A DNA stretch of 46,495 bases. Source: Fomitopsis serialis. Taxonomy: Eukaryota > Basidiomycota > Agaricomycetes > Polyporales > Fomitopsidaceae. Each line of letters starts with the position of its first letter. Positions within the stretch are counted from its first letter, which is position 1. Positions 9,418-20,202 of this stretch are shown here, in pieces. A model generated the notes under the pieces. It had not been told where the DNA came from and made no database searches. It saw only the letters and a program-made list of their open reading frames with translations. The translations under genes were made by a program, and so were the position numbers. The stretch spans positions 1 to 46,495 of the forward strand of contig NW_025955274.1 in assembly GCF_022376445.1 (NCBI RefSeq), read 5' to 3'.

Positions 9418-10819
9418 TCACTCCGCCTTCTCGATCTTGCTCTCCGGACGCATCGCGTACCCCGTCCAGCTCTACATCGCACCATCAGCATCGCCCACTC
9501 GATCCCACACCCCACGCACTCACCTCATCATAGATCGCCGGGGCCCCTTCGCCCCCACCATCTGCAGCGCCAGCCACACCACGCCCGCCGTCATCCCGCT
9601 CCCACAGCTCGCCACCACGCCCCTGCGGCCCTCCAGCACCTCCTCGAGGCGCTCCCTGCCCAGCGCCTCCTCGAGCACGCCCAGGATCTGCGTGCTCGTC
9701 TTGAGGGTCGTGTACTGCTCCGGGAGCGCCCAGGGGAACGCGCCCGTGGGCGGCTCGAGCTCCGGCGTGCGGGCGCTGGGGGAGTCGAGCTGCGGCGGGT
9801 GCGCGGAGAGCGCGGGGGCGGTTTGGGCGGGGGGCACGGGGAGGGAGGTGCGCGGGGCTGGCGTGGGCGCGGGGACGGTGTTGAGGAGGGAGGCGAAGGG
9901 GAGGGAGAGGGAGTGGGGGATGTGCCCGCTGGAGAGGCCGGCGCGGGGTTCGGGCGCGGTGCCGAGGTAGCTGGGAGGCGGTGTGAGAGGGGAGAGTGGA
10001 GTGGGGGAGGCTTACCGGTCTTTGGAGCGGGCGTCGAGGACGATGTCGGCGAGGCTGTCGCGCGACGGGTCGAGCGCGGAGTTTGCGACGATCTGTTCGT
10101 AGCCTGTTCACACGCATGCTTGGGTCAACAACAGTGAGGGTAAGGGGGGCGGAACGCACTTCTCACGACGCGATCGTCGAGGTTGGGGACGGGGTAGGTG
10201 GTGACGGGCACCGGTTCTGGGTCGCCCTTGTTGGTCGGGGAGCCATAGGCGATCCAGGCGGGAAGACCGCCGTCGAGAATGGAGGAGCGGTGGTGGCCGA
10301 AGGCGCGGAACATGTAGAGGGCGCGCGGGGACGAGAATACGCCGTGGGTGTCGTAGCTATAGCACGTTGAGTCGGGAAAGAGACGTAGCTGGACTGTAGA
10401 CGTACATGACGACGTGCGACTCGGGCGTGATGCCATAGTTTTCTGAACAGGTTCGATCGAGCGCACGCACAGGTCTGAAAGGCGTATCACGCACCACAGG
10501 CTTTAGCGAAGACATCTGGGGACGGCATCATGTGCTTGAGCCCGAGAGCGTGCTGGCTTGCGACCTCGTCAAGATCGAGGAGCTGTGCGCCGGGGATGCG
10601 CATCTGGAGCCACTCCTGGCGGGGGTTGCGGGGCGAGTTGGGCATGTGCCAGGACGCGTCGAGGACGGAGACGGATCGGGGATCGAGGCCGCGCAGCTGG
10701 GCGGGGGTGAGCGTGAGCGGGCAGGCATCGCCAAAGACAGAGCCAGACGAGAGCGGGCGGGCGGCGCCGGCGAGGGAGCGGAGGGACGTGCGGGGAGAGA
10801 GCAGCGCGCGGGGCAGCAT
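9418..10819 (-). CDS. 3-mercaptopyruvate/thiosulfate sulfurtransferase (tandem rhodanese)
   Basis: Six exons on the minus strand (10819-10495, 10442-10406, 10356-10160, 10103-10016, 9970-9524, 9471-9418), about 382 residues. The N-terminus is rich in Arg and Ser and likely targets mitochondria. Rhodanese domain 1 contains YDTHGVFSSPRALYMFRAFGH; domain 2 carries the catalytic loop CGSGMTA (Cys about 338), the mercaptopyruvate-type variant. The enzyme moves sulfur to thiols or cyanide. The conserved end (YDE then SWTGYA) is reached only if one base is added in the GGGGCCCC run at 9540-9547; as written, the frame stops a few codons after MVGAKG. An Ala/Pro-rich insert lies inside domain 2. The gene diverges from VMA5, with 133 bases between starts. 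Confidence 0.88.
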
Positions 10820-10952
10820 CCTGGCGGGCGATGGTGGCGGTCGACAGCGGTCGCGGGGGATGATGACACGGGGGACCCTAACCCCAGGGTGAGACTTGCG
10901 CCCCCTGTGCGCGTCGCGTCGTCGGGCGGCGGCCACGCGCTTCTTCTGCACG
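10820..10952. promoter_or_regulatory. Bidirectional promoter, sulfurtransferase/VMA5
   Basis: Only 133 bases separate the two divergent start codons, so transcription and leader signals for both genes must overlap here or reach into the genes. No TATA box is obvious, in keeping with housekeeping promoters. An upstream in-frame ATG for the sulfurtransferase at 10951 would lengthen it by 44 residues; I prefer the internal ATG because the longer version would run almost to the VMA5 start. Confidence 0.55.
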
Positions 10953-12563
10953 ATGCCGTCTGATCAGAGCACCTGGCTCGTCGCTGTCCCGCACGACGGC
11001 GACGCAGACGGCCTCCACCAGGAACTCGCCGCACGGCTCCAGGCGGGCTCCAAGAACGCAACCGCAGCCCTCGCGCCCCTCCCCGTCCCGTCCTTCAAGG
11101 TGGGCCCACCCTCTCGCGGTCGCTGCACTCGCTGACCCCCCCTCCACCAGACAGGCACATTAGAGTCCCTCATCAGCCTCTCCGAGGAGCTCCCAAAGAC
11201 AGACGCTTTCTTCACCGCAACCGTCGCAAAGGCCGTCGACACCCTCCGCAACCTCCTCAACAACGACCCCGCAAAGCTCCGCCAGCACGTCCAGGTCAAC
11301 GAAGAGCCCGTCGATGAATACCTCCTCCGCGGCTGGCACTGGAACGACGGCCGCTATGGCGTGCAGCGCCCGCTCAGGGACATGGTCGACGTCCTGAACA
11401 AGGTCCGTCTTGTGTAGGCCGCGCGATTCAGGCGGTGCTGAAGCACACCACAGGAGATGGCTTCAATAGACAACGTCATGAAGGCAAAGCTCAACAGCTA
11501 CAACCTCGCCAAGGGCTCCCTCGTCCAGATGCAGAGGAAGAAGACGTGCGCCCCACTCCCGTCCTGCATCTCTCCCAGTGCCCTTATGCTGACCATCCGC
11601 GCAGCGGAAACCTCTCCGTCCGCTCCCTCGCCGACGTCGTCAAGAAGGAGCACTTCATCGGCGATTCCGAGTACATGCAGACCGTCATCGTCGCCGTCCC
11701 CAAGTACGTCCCTGCCGTTCTTCCCGCCCGCCCCGCCCGCCGATCGTGGGTGTTGAGTTCGCTTATGGCCAGTGCTCGTGCAGGAACCTCGTCAAGGACT
11801 GGAACACCAAGTACGAGCGTCTGACGCCCATGATCGTCCCCCGCTCGTCGACGCCCATCGCGTCCGACGATGAGTACTCGCTTTTCTCGGTGGTCGTCTT
11901 CAAGAAGGTGTACGAGGACTTTGTCAACAAGTGCCGCGAGAACAAGTGCGTGGGCTCGCTGCTCCTTGAGGACATATCTCGCTGATGCCCCGCCAGGTAC
12001 ATCGTCCGCGAGTTTGTCTACTCCGACGAAGCGCTAGACAAGCAGCGCGAAGAGCTCGAGCTCGCAGACTCAACCGAGAAGGAGCTCTGGGTGCGTCTCC
12101 CCTTTTCCTCCCAGTATACTTCCTCTCCTCCACGGATGTTGACACACGCGTGCAGACGGAGCTCCTCCAGCTCTCGCGCACCAACTTCTCCGAGGCGTTC
12201 CAGCTCCTCGTGCACATCAAGGTCCTCCGCCTCTTCGTCGAGAGCGTCCTCCGGTACGGCCTCCCCGCGACCTACACGGGGTTCATCATCAAGGTGCGTC
12301 TCGTCTCCCTCCCCCCGCCCTGTCGCTGAAATCTCGTCGTACCATTGCAGCCCGAACCGAAGGCGACGAAACGCACGCTCCAGACGCTCCAAGCGCAGCT
12401 CGCCTACCTCTCGCGGCGCGCCAACCCCAGCTCCAAGGGCAAGTCGAAAGCCAAGGGCGACGGAGGAGGGGAGACGGGCGACTTTGCGGGCGAGTACCAG
12501 ACGCTGATGGAGCAGGAGTACTTCGACTTCGTGCTCTTTGAGGTGCCGTGGATCGTTCTGTAG
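10953..12563 (+). CDS. VMA5: V-type proton ATPase subunit C
   Basis: Eight exons (10953-11099, 11151-11402, 11454-11545, 11605-11703, 11784-11945, 11997-12090, 12156-12293, 12351-12563) give 398 residues, the usual length for Vma5. Recognisable stretches are the N-terminal WLVAVPHDGD, FFTATVAKAVDTLRNLL, NLSVRSLADVVKKEHFI, RLTPMIVPRSS and the C-terminal FVESVLRYGLPATYTGFIIKP and FVLFEVPWI. Subunit C clamps the V1 sector to the stator stalk and is released on disassembly, controlling acidification of vacuole and Golgi. The gene diverges from the sulfurtransferase gene. All phases join without correction, so this copy looks intact. Confidence 0.97.
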
Positions 12564-15061
12564 GGAGAGCATAAGAGAGGGAGAGATGTCGCGGCGAAGC
12601 AATGGGTGGTAGCGAGATGGACAATGTCAATGAAGATTTCTTCTTGTTCTCTTAGTCGATGGTGATGCGGTCGAGCGTGTCGCGTCGTGTGCGCACCCGA
12701 ATCGAGTCGACATCATCACATGTATGGTTAGTGGCCATGCTCTTTGAGGGGCGAGGGGATTATACTGAATCTATGCTGTCGCGCGAACTCATACAGCAGA
12801 GCTGTCTAACGGGCATATTATTACTGAGCAGGTCATGGATACACGGCCTATGAGCGTAATGCAACGTGAGTACACTGAGTAGTGCGGCGGCATGAAACGG
12901 ACTGAGGATGAGGACGAGGTGGAAGGAATTTAGAGAGTGTCTGAAAATGGCCAGAAGTGAGAACAAATTCGCGGAGTATCATGTCTAGACGACGATACAT
13001 AGCGAGAGACCATGGCGTCGAGGATGAGGGTCCGGAACTTGACGAAAAAGAGCCTTGCGGTCGTGCTGCTTAATGGGCCGCCGGTCACCGACTTCATGTC
13101 AAAGGGTATTGAGAGATGAGCGACGGCAGGCGAGGACGCACCCTAGGTCGATGATCTCTTCTAGTAGTTTCTGTTCACCAATGTCTGCCAACGTGAGCGC
13201 ATACCATTAGTGAAGAAGAACCAAAATCCTGGAGGGCGGCAGGAATACTCACGAGCATCTGTAGACAGCGGAGATGGCATGTCAGGCGCGGGGGCTAACA
13301 AACAAGTACGCCGTGAGCCCCAGAGCGAACGTACGAAGTGAAGGTCACACCCCTCTGTCGAAAGGGCTGGCGTCGGCACCGAGCCTCCAGCAATAGCCTT
13401 CGGGGCCTTCTCTCCTGCCAAACGCATTTCGTCTGCTCGATGGTTGGAGGCAGATCCTGCAGAAACCAAAAGACGGTCGGATGCGGATACGCTTTGTTTG
13501 CACAGCTAGAGTGGTCGCCCCGCAGGACCGCTAGCTAAAAAAAGATGCCAATGTTATAGTTCGCAGAGTTATGTTCCAGTGGATGTCCATCTCGCTGTAT
13601 CACTCCCACAACATGGAGGCCCCGGCGCGGCGGCTAAGTAGGGCGTGGAGATCTCGTAAGAGGGCAGAGACACAGCGCCTATAAAAGCGTCTCAAAGGAC
13701 GTCATCGTGGAACGCATGGACACCGCTCCTGGAAAGCAGCGCCATGTTGCAGTGACGCGGTTGTTCGCGAAGATGCTCTGCTTGATTATGTATGGCCTTG
13801 GTCAGCCTGCGTAAGATGATGCAGAAGAGTATGCGGTGAGGGTGCGGACCGTACCCTCACGGAAGATGTGTCGCGGGGCGAGCATACCCAAATTCCCAGC
13901 TTTCCACGGTTAATGCCTGTCCTCATTGTGCTGAGTTCGGGAGTGGACTAGTGGACACGCCCTCAGGATACCGTGCAAGTGGTCTCCGATGTTCGCTTCT
14001 ACATCAACACTAATACAAAGCTGTCGCGAAAGGCTGCAGACGCAGTCAGTACCATGAACAGATGAATATGTATAGTCGACTCACCGACCAGGTCCCTTAA
14101 AGCCAGGCACGTTGCGTGAGTTGCAGCACAGTGAGTATACCATCATGAGGATACGCGTCCACGATGACGATGGTTCCCTAAGGAATTGTGACCAGTATAG
14201 TGAGCGTGTACATGCCACTTGAATAGTTCGGACTCCTGACAAGGCCACCGAGGGATCAATAGAACCCAGGACGTGCGGCCGAGGGCCATCGAAACTAGGT
14301 TGTGCTAGACCCACGTAGTGTGCGCTATAGACACTGTAGACACGGGCTTCGGCTCAGCAATAGGATGCACAACACCCTGGCAGGATCTAGGAAGAGAGCA
14401 ACTCTGAACCGCCTGAAACAAAAAAGATTTCATATCATCAACCATAACGGCGCGGAAGGACGAAATGAGATGGTGTATTAGCTACTCACATAGCATTTTG
14501 CGGGGGAACACATCCACCGGGCATTCGTGGGCGAGCCGCTAGTTTGGCAACACATCACGCGAACGTCAGCTTGTAGAGTATGCATTGCTCAAGAAGTTGC
14601 AGACTGCACATCCGGAGAGCACTGAAGTGTCGCTGCTGGCACTTCAAGCTTCGTGTTTCGGTCAATAAGTACTGTCGCTAGCACCGTGCGGTCATAACTT
14701 GCCCAAGTCATACACTTGTATGCGCACCAGACGGGCGACTGCCATGTTCTCGTATTATAGCGTGGTCTCTCGTAGTTGAAGCAAAGCTGAATGAACGCAG
14801 TATGAACGTCCGACGCGTCGTGGACGGCAGGTCGATGGTTGGTGCGACGCGACTCTGCGACTGTCGCGCGTTGTCTGACCCTAACCCGAGGGCTCGCGCG
14901 ATCACACGCCATCGGGCGAACGCTTGCGGTCGACCTCTCAGCAACCTCTCAGAGAGTGCATGTTTCTCAGCACTTCCACATCTGTTTCCTACTTATAGCC
15001 TCTCTCGCCGCCTGTTTTTCCCTCGGGCTACCATCTGCTTCCCGCGACTGGTTTACGAACG
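12564..15061. other. 2.5-kb interval without a recognisable gene
   Basis: No protein domain, tRNA or repeat family is recognised. A consensus TATA box (TATAAAAG, about 13680-13687) precedes an ATG at 13716 opening a 30-odd-codon frame that runs into a good donor (GTAAGA, about 13809); this could be the first exon of a small gene, but no convincing next exon follows. The right end (about 14,950-15,061) is pyrimidine-rich leader sequence of the frataxin gene. Confidence 0.5.
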
Positions 15062-15885
15062 ATGTTTGCTAAGAACACCGTGAAGATCGCCAGGAATTGC
15101 GCTGCCGGTCAAGTGCGGCGCGCGAGTACCGGCACTTCCGCTTCGACCTCTCGATCGGCCCTTCGTCTTGCTACAAGTACAAGGCATGACGTACCATGGT
15201 TGCATTCGTCGGCACTGGTCACTCCTCTGAGGCAATGCCGAAACTATGCGACACCCCCGCCGCAAGTAGTCCATAGGTTTGTCCGCTTCCGACACTTGAG
15301 ATTTCTGTGCTACTCACACTTGGAACACAGCGATCTGCCAATGGAGAAGTACCATGCTTACTCCGACGCAACGATGGAACAAATGCTCGAGTCTGTCGAG
15401 AACTTGCTGGATGACATGGGCGACCCAAACTGCGAGGTCGAATACAGTGTACGTACCACTTCTTGTCCATGCGCCCACCCCCTCCTCCGGCCCCCGGGCT
15501 ACCTTTCGGAAGATGTGCGATTTTGAGAGACTGACTATAGGCTTCGACCTGCCGGCAGAGCGGCGTGCTGACGCTCAAGCTCGGCGAGAAGGGAACATAC
15601 GTGATAAATAAGCAGCCGCCGAACAAGCAGATCTGGCTCTCATCGCCGTTCAGGTGGGTTCAACTGTGATCTCACCATCAGAAGTCTGCTCATCGAGTGC
15701 CCTGTCACATCCTACGCCTGACATGCAGTGGTCCGAAGCGATACGACTACTCGGAGTCCGTGGATGACTGGGTGTACAACAGGGACAACCGCACGATGGG
15801 CGACCTCCTCGACAAGGAGCTCAGCATTGCGTTGGGTCGTGAAGTCAGGTTGGGTGTCGCCGAGATTTCGCAGCTGGAGGCATGA
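15062..15885 (+). CDS. YFH1: Frataxin, mitochondrial iron-sulfur assembly protein
   Basis: Four exons (15062-15276, 15331-15448, 15559-15653, 15729-15885) encode 194 residues. The first 70 or so residues are Arg/Ser/Thr-rich with almost no acidic residues, a mitochondrial presequence. The mature fold starts with the acidic helix ([17 protein letters not shown]), the iron-binding ridge, followed by the strands [20 protein letters not shown] and [19 protein letters not shown] and the C-terminal helix [10 protein letters not shown]. Frataxin helps sulfur transfer and iron supply on the ISCU scaffold. The intron before SGVLTL ends at the second of two AG sites (15558), chosen because it gives the conserved VEYSSGVLTL. 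No odd features. Confidence 0.96.
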
Positions 15886-16311
15886 GCACTGTATATCTAT
15901 TCTGCGGGAGGATTCTGGATGCCTGTGTCTTACTGTGTTGACCTATGATTAGTGTCATGGCGTGCTGCCAAGCTCATGCTACCATGTATACTGCCAATGG
16001 ACTGTTCAACTTGCCCGGGGAGCCTACATGAGATAGCGAGACAAGGGTGTCGGGACATTCAGTTGTATGTGACAACTAGCTAGGAAGTGCGGGCAAATGC
16101 AGGCGTGTTCCGAGGTGACTACTAGTATGCGTACAAAGAGGACGTGGAGCTGTATGCGGTATAAGGATAGTTAGTGCGACGATGAGGGCTATCCGAACAA
16201 GTGGGAAATCTATGCATAAGAGGGTCGTGGTAAGCATGAGAGAGTGTAGACTTGAATCTTGCAATGCAACCGCGTGGGAGGTGCGCCGCATCAAGAGCAG
16301 GATGCGACTTC
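15886..16311. other. Convergent 3' region, frataxin and unknown gene
   Basis: About 430 bases. A minus-strand frame continues through 16076-16311 only by reading through the intron and stop of the neighbouring gene; nothing else is recognised. It should hold the two terminators. Confidence 0.5.
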
Positions 16312-16972
16312 TCAGGACTGTTCTGCGTCCGGTCTTCGTCTCCGGCTGAAAAATAAGTCCCTCAGGAACCTGAACGAATAATGTGGTCAGCAGTTGGGAC
16401 ATAGAAAATAGCCATACGACGACATACCTGTTGGTACCTTGGTACTGCGAAGATACGATCTGCGCCTCTACTTGCTCCGTCGAACATCCATGCGCATATG
16501 CCGATGTGTGGTATGATGGACCGCTGACTGATGGGTGTGGCACGGCGATATCGTGCGGCGGGTGTCTCAGCCCCACAGACGTACTCGGGTGCGAGGTCGC
16601 AGCATGATGAGAATGGCGGTGTGTATGCGCAGGGTCCGACGGCCCAGCCGTGAACAGCTGTCGATGCCGTTGCTCCGCGTGCAAGTCGTGCAACAGAGTG
16701 TTCGCATTCTTGTACAACCCCGCCTGCTCCTGCCACGTCGTCTGCCCCCTCGTATACTCCGAGCGACCCTCGTCCTCTTGGTCCTCCTCCCCGTCTGTAT
16801 CAGGCCCTGCGACGACGTTGTTCTTCTGGACATAGCCGCGAGGGAGAGGCGCAAAGTGTCGCGCGCGCTTAGCGACCCGCTCAGCAATGTCGATGTCGAT
16901 CAACGGTTCGGCGGCGAAGGGTGCCTCCGCCGCCATGGGGATCGGCGAAGACGGTCGTTGCCTTTTGAGCAT
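16312..16972 (-). CDS. Hypothetical nuclear-looking protein
   Basis: Two exons (16972-16428 and 16369-16312) make a 200-residue protein. The N-terminus MLKRQRPSSPIPMAAEAPF and a basic AERVAKRARHF segment look like nuclear localisation signals. An acidic stretch (DTDGEEDQEDEGRSEY) precedes WQEQAGLYKNANTLLHDLHAEQRHR, a predicted amphipathic helix and the best-ordered part. The last exon gives YQGTNRFLRDLFFSRRRR and a short tail. The intron has a good GTATGT donor and fixes the frame; reading through it would add a false 98-residue tail. No domain is known to me. It shares a 286-base divergent promoter with WDR70. Confidence 0.72.
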
Positions 16973-17258
16973 GATGAGGGCTGAGGAAAGGCTCTGGGGG
17001 ACGACGGAGGATGTAAAGAGTGGGAGACGAACAAGAGGTGGACAACCCGCTGCAGGCCAGAGACACTCGGCTGTGGCTGCTGGTCACGGACTCACGCGCG
17101 GAACTGACGCGTCTCTAGGCGCCAGTCACGCTTTACGTAAGCTAATGAGCGCGTTCGTTTGAGAGCGTGCGTGGTTGCGGCGCTTGTGAGTGTGGCCTCC
17201 GCGTCCAGCACGACCAATCACTCCTCCCACCCTTTGCGCAGCCCATTTCGCGTCCAAA
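16973..17258. promoter_or_regulatory. Bidirectional promoter, unknown gene/WDR70
   Basis: Region of 286 bases between divergent starts at 16972 (minus) and 17259 (plus). No TATA box is seen. No RNA gene or repeat is recognised. Confidence 0.5.
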
Positions 17259-19969
17259 ATGTCCGACGATGTGCTTGCGGCCATGGGCATCTCTGGCTTC
17301 GGCAAGAAGTCGAAACAGAGACAGCTCGACCCTAAACGGTTCGAGAAGAACAGACGCGAAGACGTAAGGCATTGTTCGTTCATTGTCGTGCTTGCAGTGT
17401 AGCTAATACAGTGCCGTATATGACAGACATCTACGGTAGCACAAGCGGTGAAGAAAGAACAGCCTAGCACATCAGCTCTGCCGCCTACGCCTGCGCCCGC
17501 ACAGGCTCCGCAGCTGCCACAAGAAGAACCGGAGTTCGACCCAGACGACGTCGGGCCACCGCCACCACCACCGAACGCGGACGCGTCAGAAGCAGAGGAG
17601 GGCGAGCCCGAGTTTGATGCGTCTGACGAGGAGGACGACCTGCCGCAGTTCCCCATCACCCACGAGCTCGTGCTAAAGGACCACACGAAGGTCGTCTCTG
17701 CTCTCACGCTAGACCCGTCTGGGGCGCGCGTGTTGTCTGGGTCGCACGACTACGACTGCAAGCTATGGGACTTCGGTGGGATGGACTGGAGGTGTAAGCC
17801 GTTCAAAACTTGGGAGCCTGTGGGTACTTACTACGTACGTCGTTCTCCCTCGCCCGCAGGCCTCGTCCATCTCAATCTGTCGTTGTGGTGGTAGATCCAT
17901 GACCTCAAGTACTCAAATGACGGACAACAGTTCTTGGTCGTCTCGGGCACGCTGCAGCCGAAATTGTACGACCGTGATGGGGAGGAGCTGTGAGTGCTGC
18001 GCCGTCTGCCCTGGGTGGATAGGCTGACCTGACTGGCAGGGCCACCTTCGTTAAGGGTGATCCGTATATCCGCGACATGAAGAACACCGCGTAAGCTGTG
18101 TGCAGACGCTGCCTTATCCCCGCTGCTGCTAACATTGGATCCGCAGTGGCCATGTAGCTGAACTCAGCTCGTGCGCCTGGCATCCTCATGATTCTCAAAC
18201 CTTCATAACCAGTTCGGTGGACTCGACCATCAGGTGAGCCAAGCCTCATATAATGAATGTGTCTTATCTGACTATTCGTCAGGATATGGGATGTGGAGAA
18301 CAAGCGCAAACAGAAGACGGTCATTGTAGTGAAGTCGAAGGAGAGGGGAGCGCGCACGAAGGTGACCGCGTGCGGCTATTCACTGGATGGAAGCATAATC
18401 GGAGGCGGTGCGTTCTTCATCCATCCCGCCTATTTGTTCCGAGAAACTCACCCTTCGCAGCATGTTTGGACGGAGCGCTGCATATGTGGCAGACAAAGTC
18501 AAACTTTGTGCGACCAAGTATGACCATCGAGGGCGCACACACTAAGGGCACGGAACCCGGGTCCCTACTGTTCTCCGTAGACGGGCGGTCAGTTCTGACC
18601 AGAGGCGGTGACGATACAGTGAAGAGTAGGTGGCTTGGCATCTTGGTCTCGCCGTCTCTTGACTGATGATGTTCAGTCTGGGATCTCAGAGCGTTCAAGA
18701 AGCCTGTCGCGACGCGGGAGGGTCTCACCACGCTGTACCCGACAACCAACGCAATATTTAGCCCGGATGACAAGTATGTTGTCACTGGCGCGGGCGCCAC
18801 GTCGAAGGGAGGGAAAGGACGCCTCATGTTCATGCGCAAGGACACCCTTGAGTCAGTCAAGGAGCTGGAGGTGGATACCACGCCTGTCAAAGTATTTTGG
18901 CATTCCAAGATCAACCAGGTAAGGTTCAACCACTACTAAGAATAATATACATCGCGATGGTGTGGTCTGCTAACACCATCTGGTAGATTGTGACTGGTTT
19001 GGCGAACGGTCAAATCTGCGTTCTCTACTCACCGCTTACCTCCGTGAACGGTGCAAAACTGCTGCTCAACAAGGGGCCACCCAGGAAAGCGACGATCGAG
19101 GACATGTCCGATGCTGTTTCTGCGCCCACTATCCTGACGCCGCACGCCTTACCCATGTTCCGCGACGGCGACGGGCTGGTCCGCGGCAGCAAGCGGAAAC
19201 GGGAGAAGGAGCGCATGGACCCCCGCAAGAGCAAGAGGCCGGAACTACCAGTCACTGGGCCTGGCCGCGGAGGACGTGTCGGCGCAAGCGCAACCCAGCA
19301 CGTCGTGCAAAACCTGGTGCGGGACACAACAAGAGACGAGGATGTACGTGTCGCTTTCGGATTCGAGTTCCGCCCCCTTTTGCGTCATCTGGGGCGCATT
19401 GCCTTTCATTTGCCCCGGCCTGGACTGGCCCGAGAATTTCCTGCCTGCGTACGGTGGCCGGATGCCTGTCCTGGATGGGCAATGACCCCGCACTCTCGCA
19501 CAGACACAGCAACGAGGCTCGAGGACGGAATCTGGTTTCTTCGCCTCCGAACGCGAGGGAACCATGATTTGGCTAGACAAGACCGGCGCTTGCCGTACGC
19601 GGGGCGCTCATCTCGCGCGTTGCCACGGGAGGGAGCTGAGATCACCCCGGTTCAGGCTCCGCTCTTCCCTTCATTGTCGTGCCCCCTCACTGCTGCCGTG
19701 CAGACGCTGACGATAATATTGTTTGCTTGACAACAGCCCCGAGAGGCCTTGCTTAGGCTTGCCAACACCGACGAAGACCCAGTTTGGACCAAAGGTGAGC
19801 TAGTGCAAAATTTTCAGGCTCTGATGGAGCCGCTTCGTGTTTGTGGCTGTTTGGCGCCGGCTGTGATTGCTGACGTGTGAACCTTATTCTGCCAGCCTGG
19901 AAAGCGAACCAGCCCAAGCCTGTGTTCGCGCAAGCGGAGGAGGAGGAGAAGGACGAGGATGCGACGTAG
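17259..19969 (+). CDS. WDR70: WD40-repeat protein, WDR70 family
   Basis: Eleven exons (17259-17363, 17427-17834, 17895-17989, 18040-18090, 18147-18233, 18283-18407, 18461-18625, 18677-18918, 18987-19343, 19737-19794, 19896-19969) give 588 residues. The start MSDDVLAAMGISGFGKK and a Pro/acidic-rich segment precede a WD40 propeller; repeats are visible at GSHDYDCKLWDF, SSVDSTIRIWDVENK, LDGALHMWQTK and RGGDDTVKIWDLR. After the propeller come a KRKREKERMDPRKSKRPE nuclear signal and the conserved NLVRDTTRDEDPREALLRLA, VWTKAW. WDR70 homologs act with CRL4-type ubiquitin ligases in histone H2B ubiquitination and resection of DNA breaks. The intron at 19344-19736 is 393 bases, unusually long for this window. 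Confidence 0.93.
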
Positions 19970-20202
19970 ATAGCAGTAGGACAGCGCTGCAGCGACAGGA
20001 CGGGGGCGAGGGAGGGGGAAAGGGAGGGGGGCACTGATTCTGGAGGAGATGGCCCCTGCGCTTCAAGGAGATCGAACCTTATTTCAGCCCGCGTATAAAG
20101 ACTCTAGCCCGACTTCGGATCTCCTGTTCCCCCAAATCTACCCTTGCCCCCTGCCCTCCTGTCACTCCCCCCGTGACCGTCACGCGTTCCCGCCCGCAGA
20201 CC
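19970..20202 (+). promoter_or_regulatory. WDR70 terminator and BDF1 promoter
   Basis: Region of 233 bases between two same-strand genes. It starts purine-rich and ends with a C/T-rich stretch just before the BDF1 start, typical of basidiomycete leaders. A GTATAAAGAC motif around 20092-20101 is a possible TATA box about 105 bases before the start codon. Confidence 0.45.

Noticed and set aside
9352..10137. Long + strand open frame of 261 codons
   Set aside because: It is antisense to the sulfurtransferase exons, low in complexity (Arg/Gly-rich) and arises from GC-rich codon bias.
12564..15061. Search for tRNA genes, CRISPR-like arrays and tandem satellites
   Set aside because: No cloverleaf-compatible box A/box B pair or regular repeats were seen by eye anywhere in the window; CRISPR is not expected in a fungal nucleus.
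16076..16311. Long C-terminal tail for the unknown minus-strand gene
   Set aside because: It exists only if the GTATGT-AG intron at 16427-16370 is retained; splicing gives a stop at 16312 and a better-composed end.
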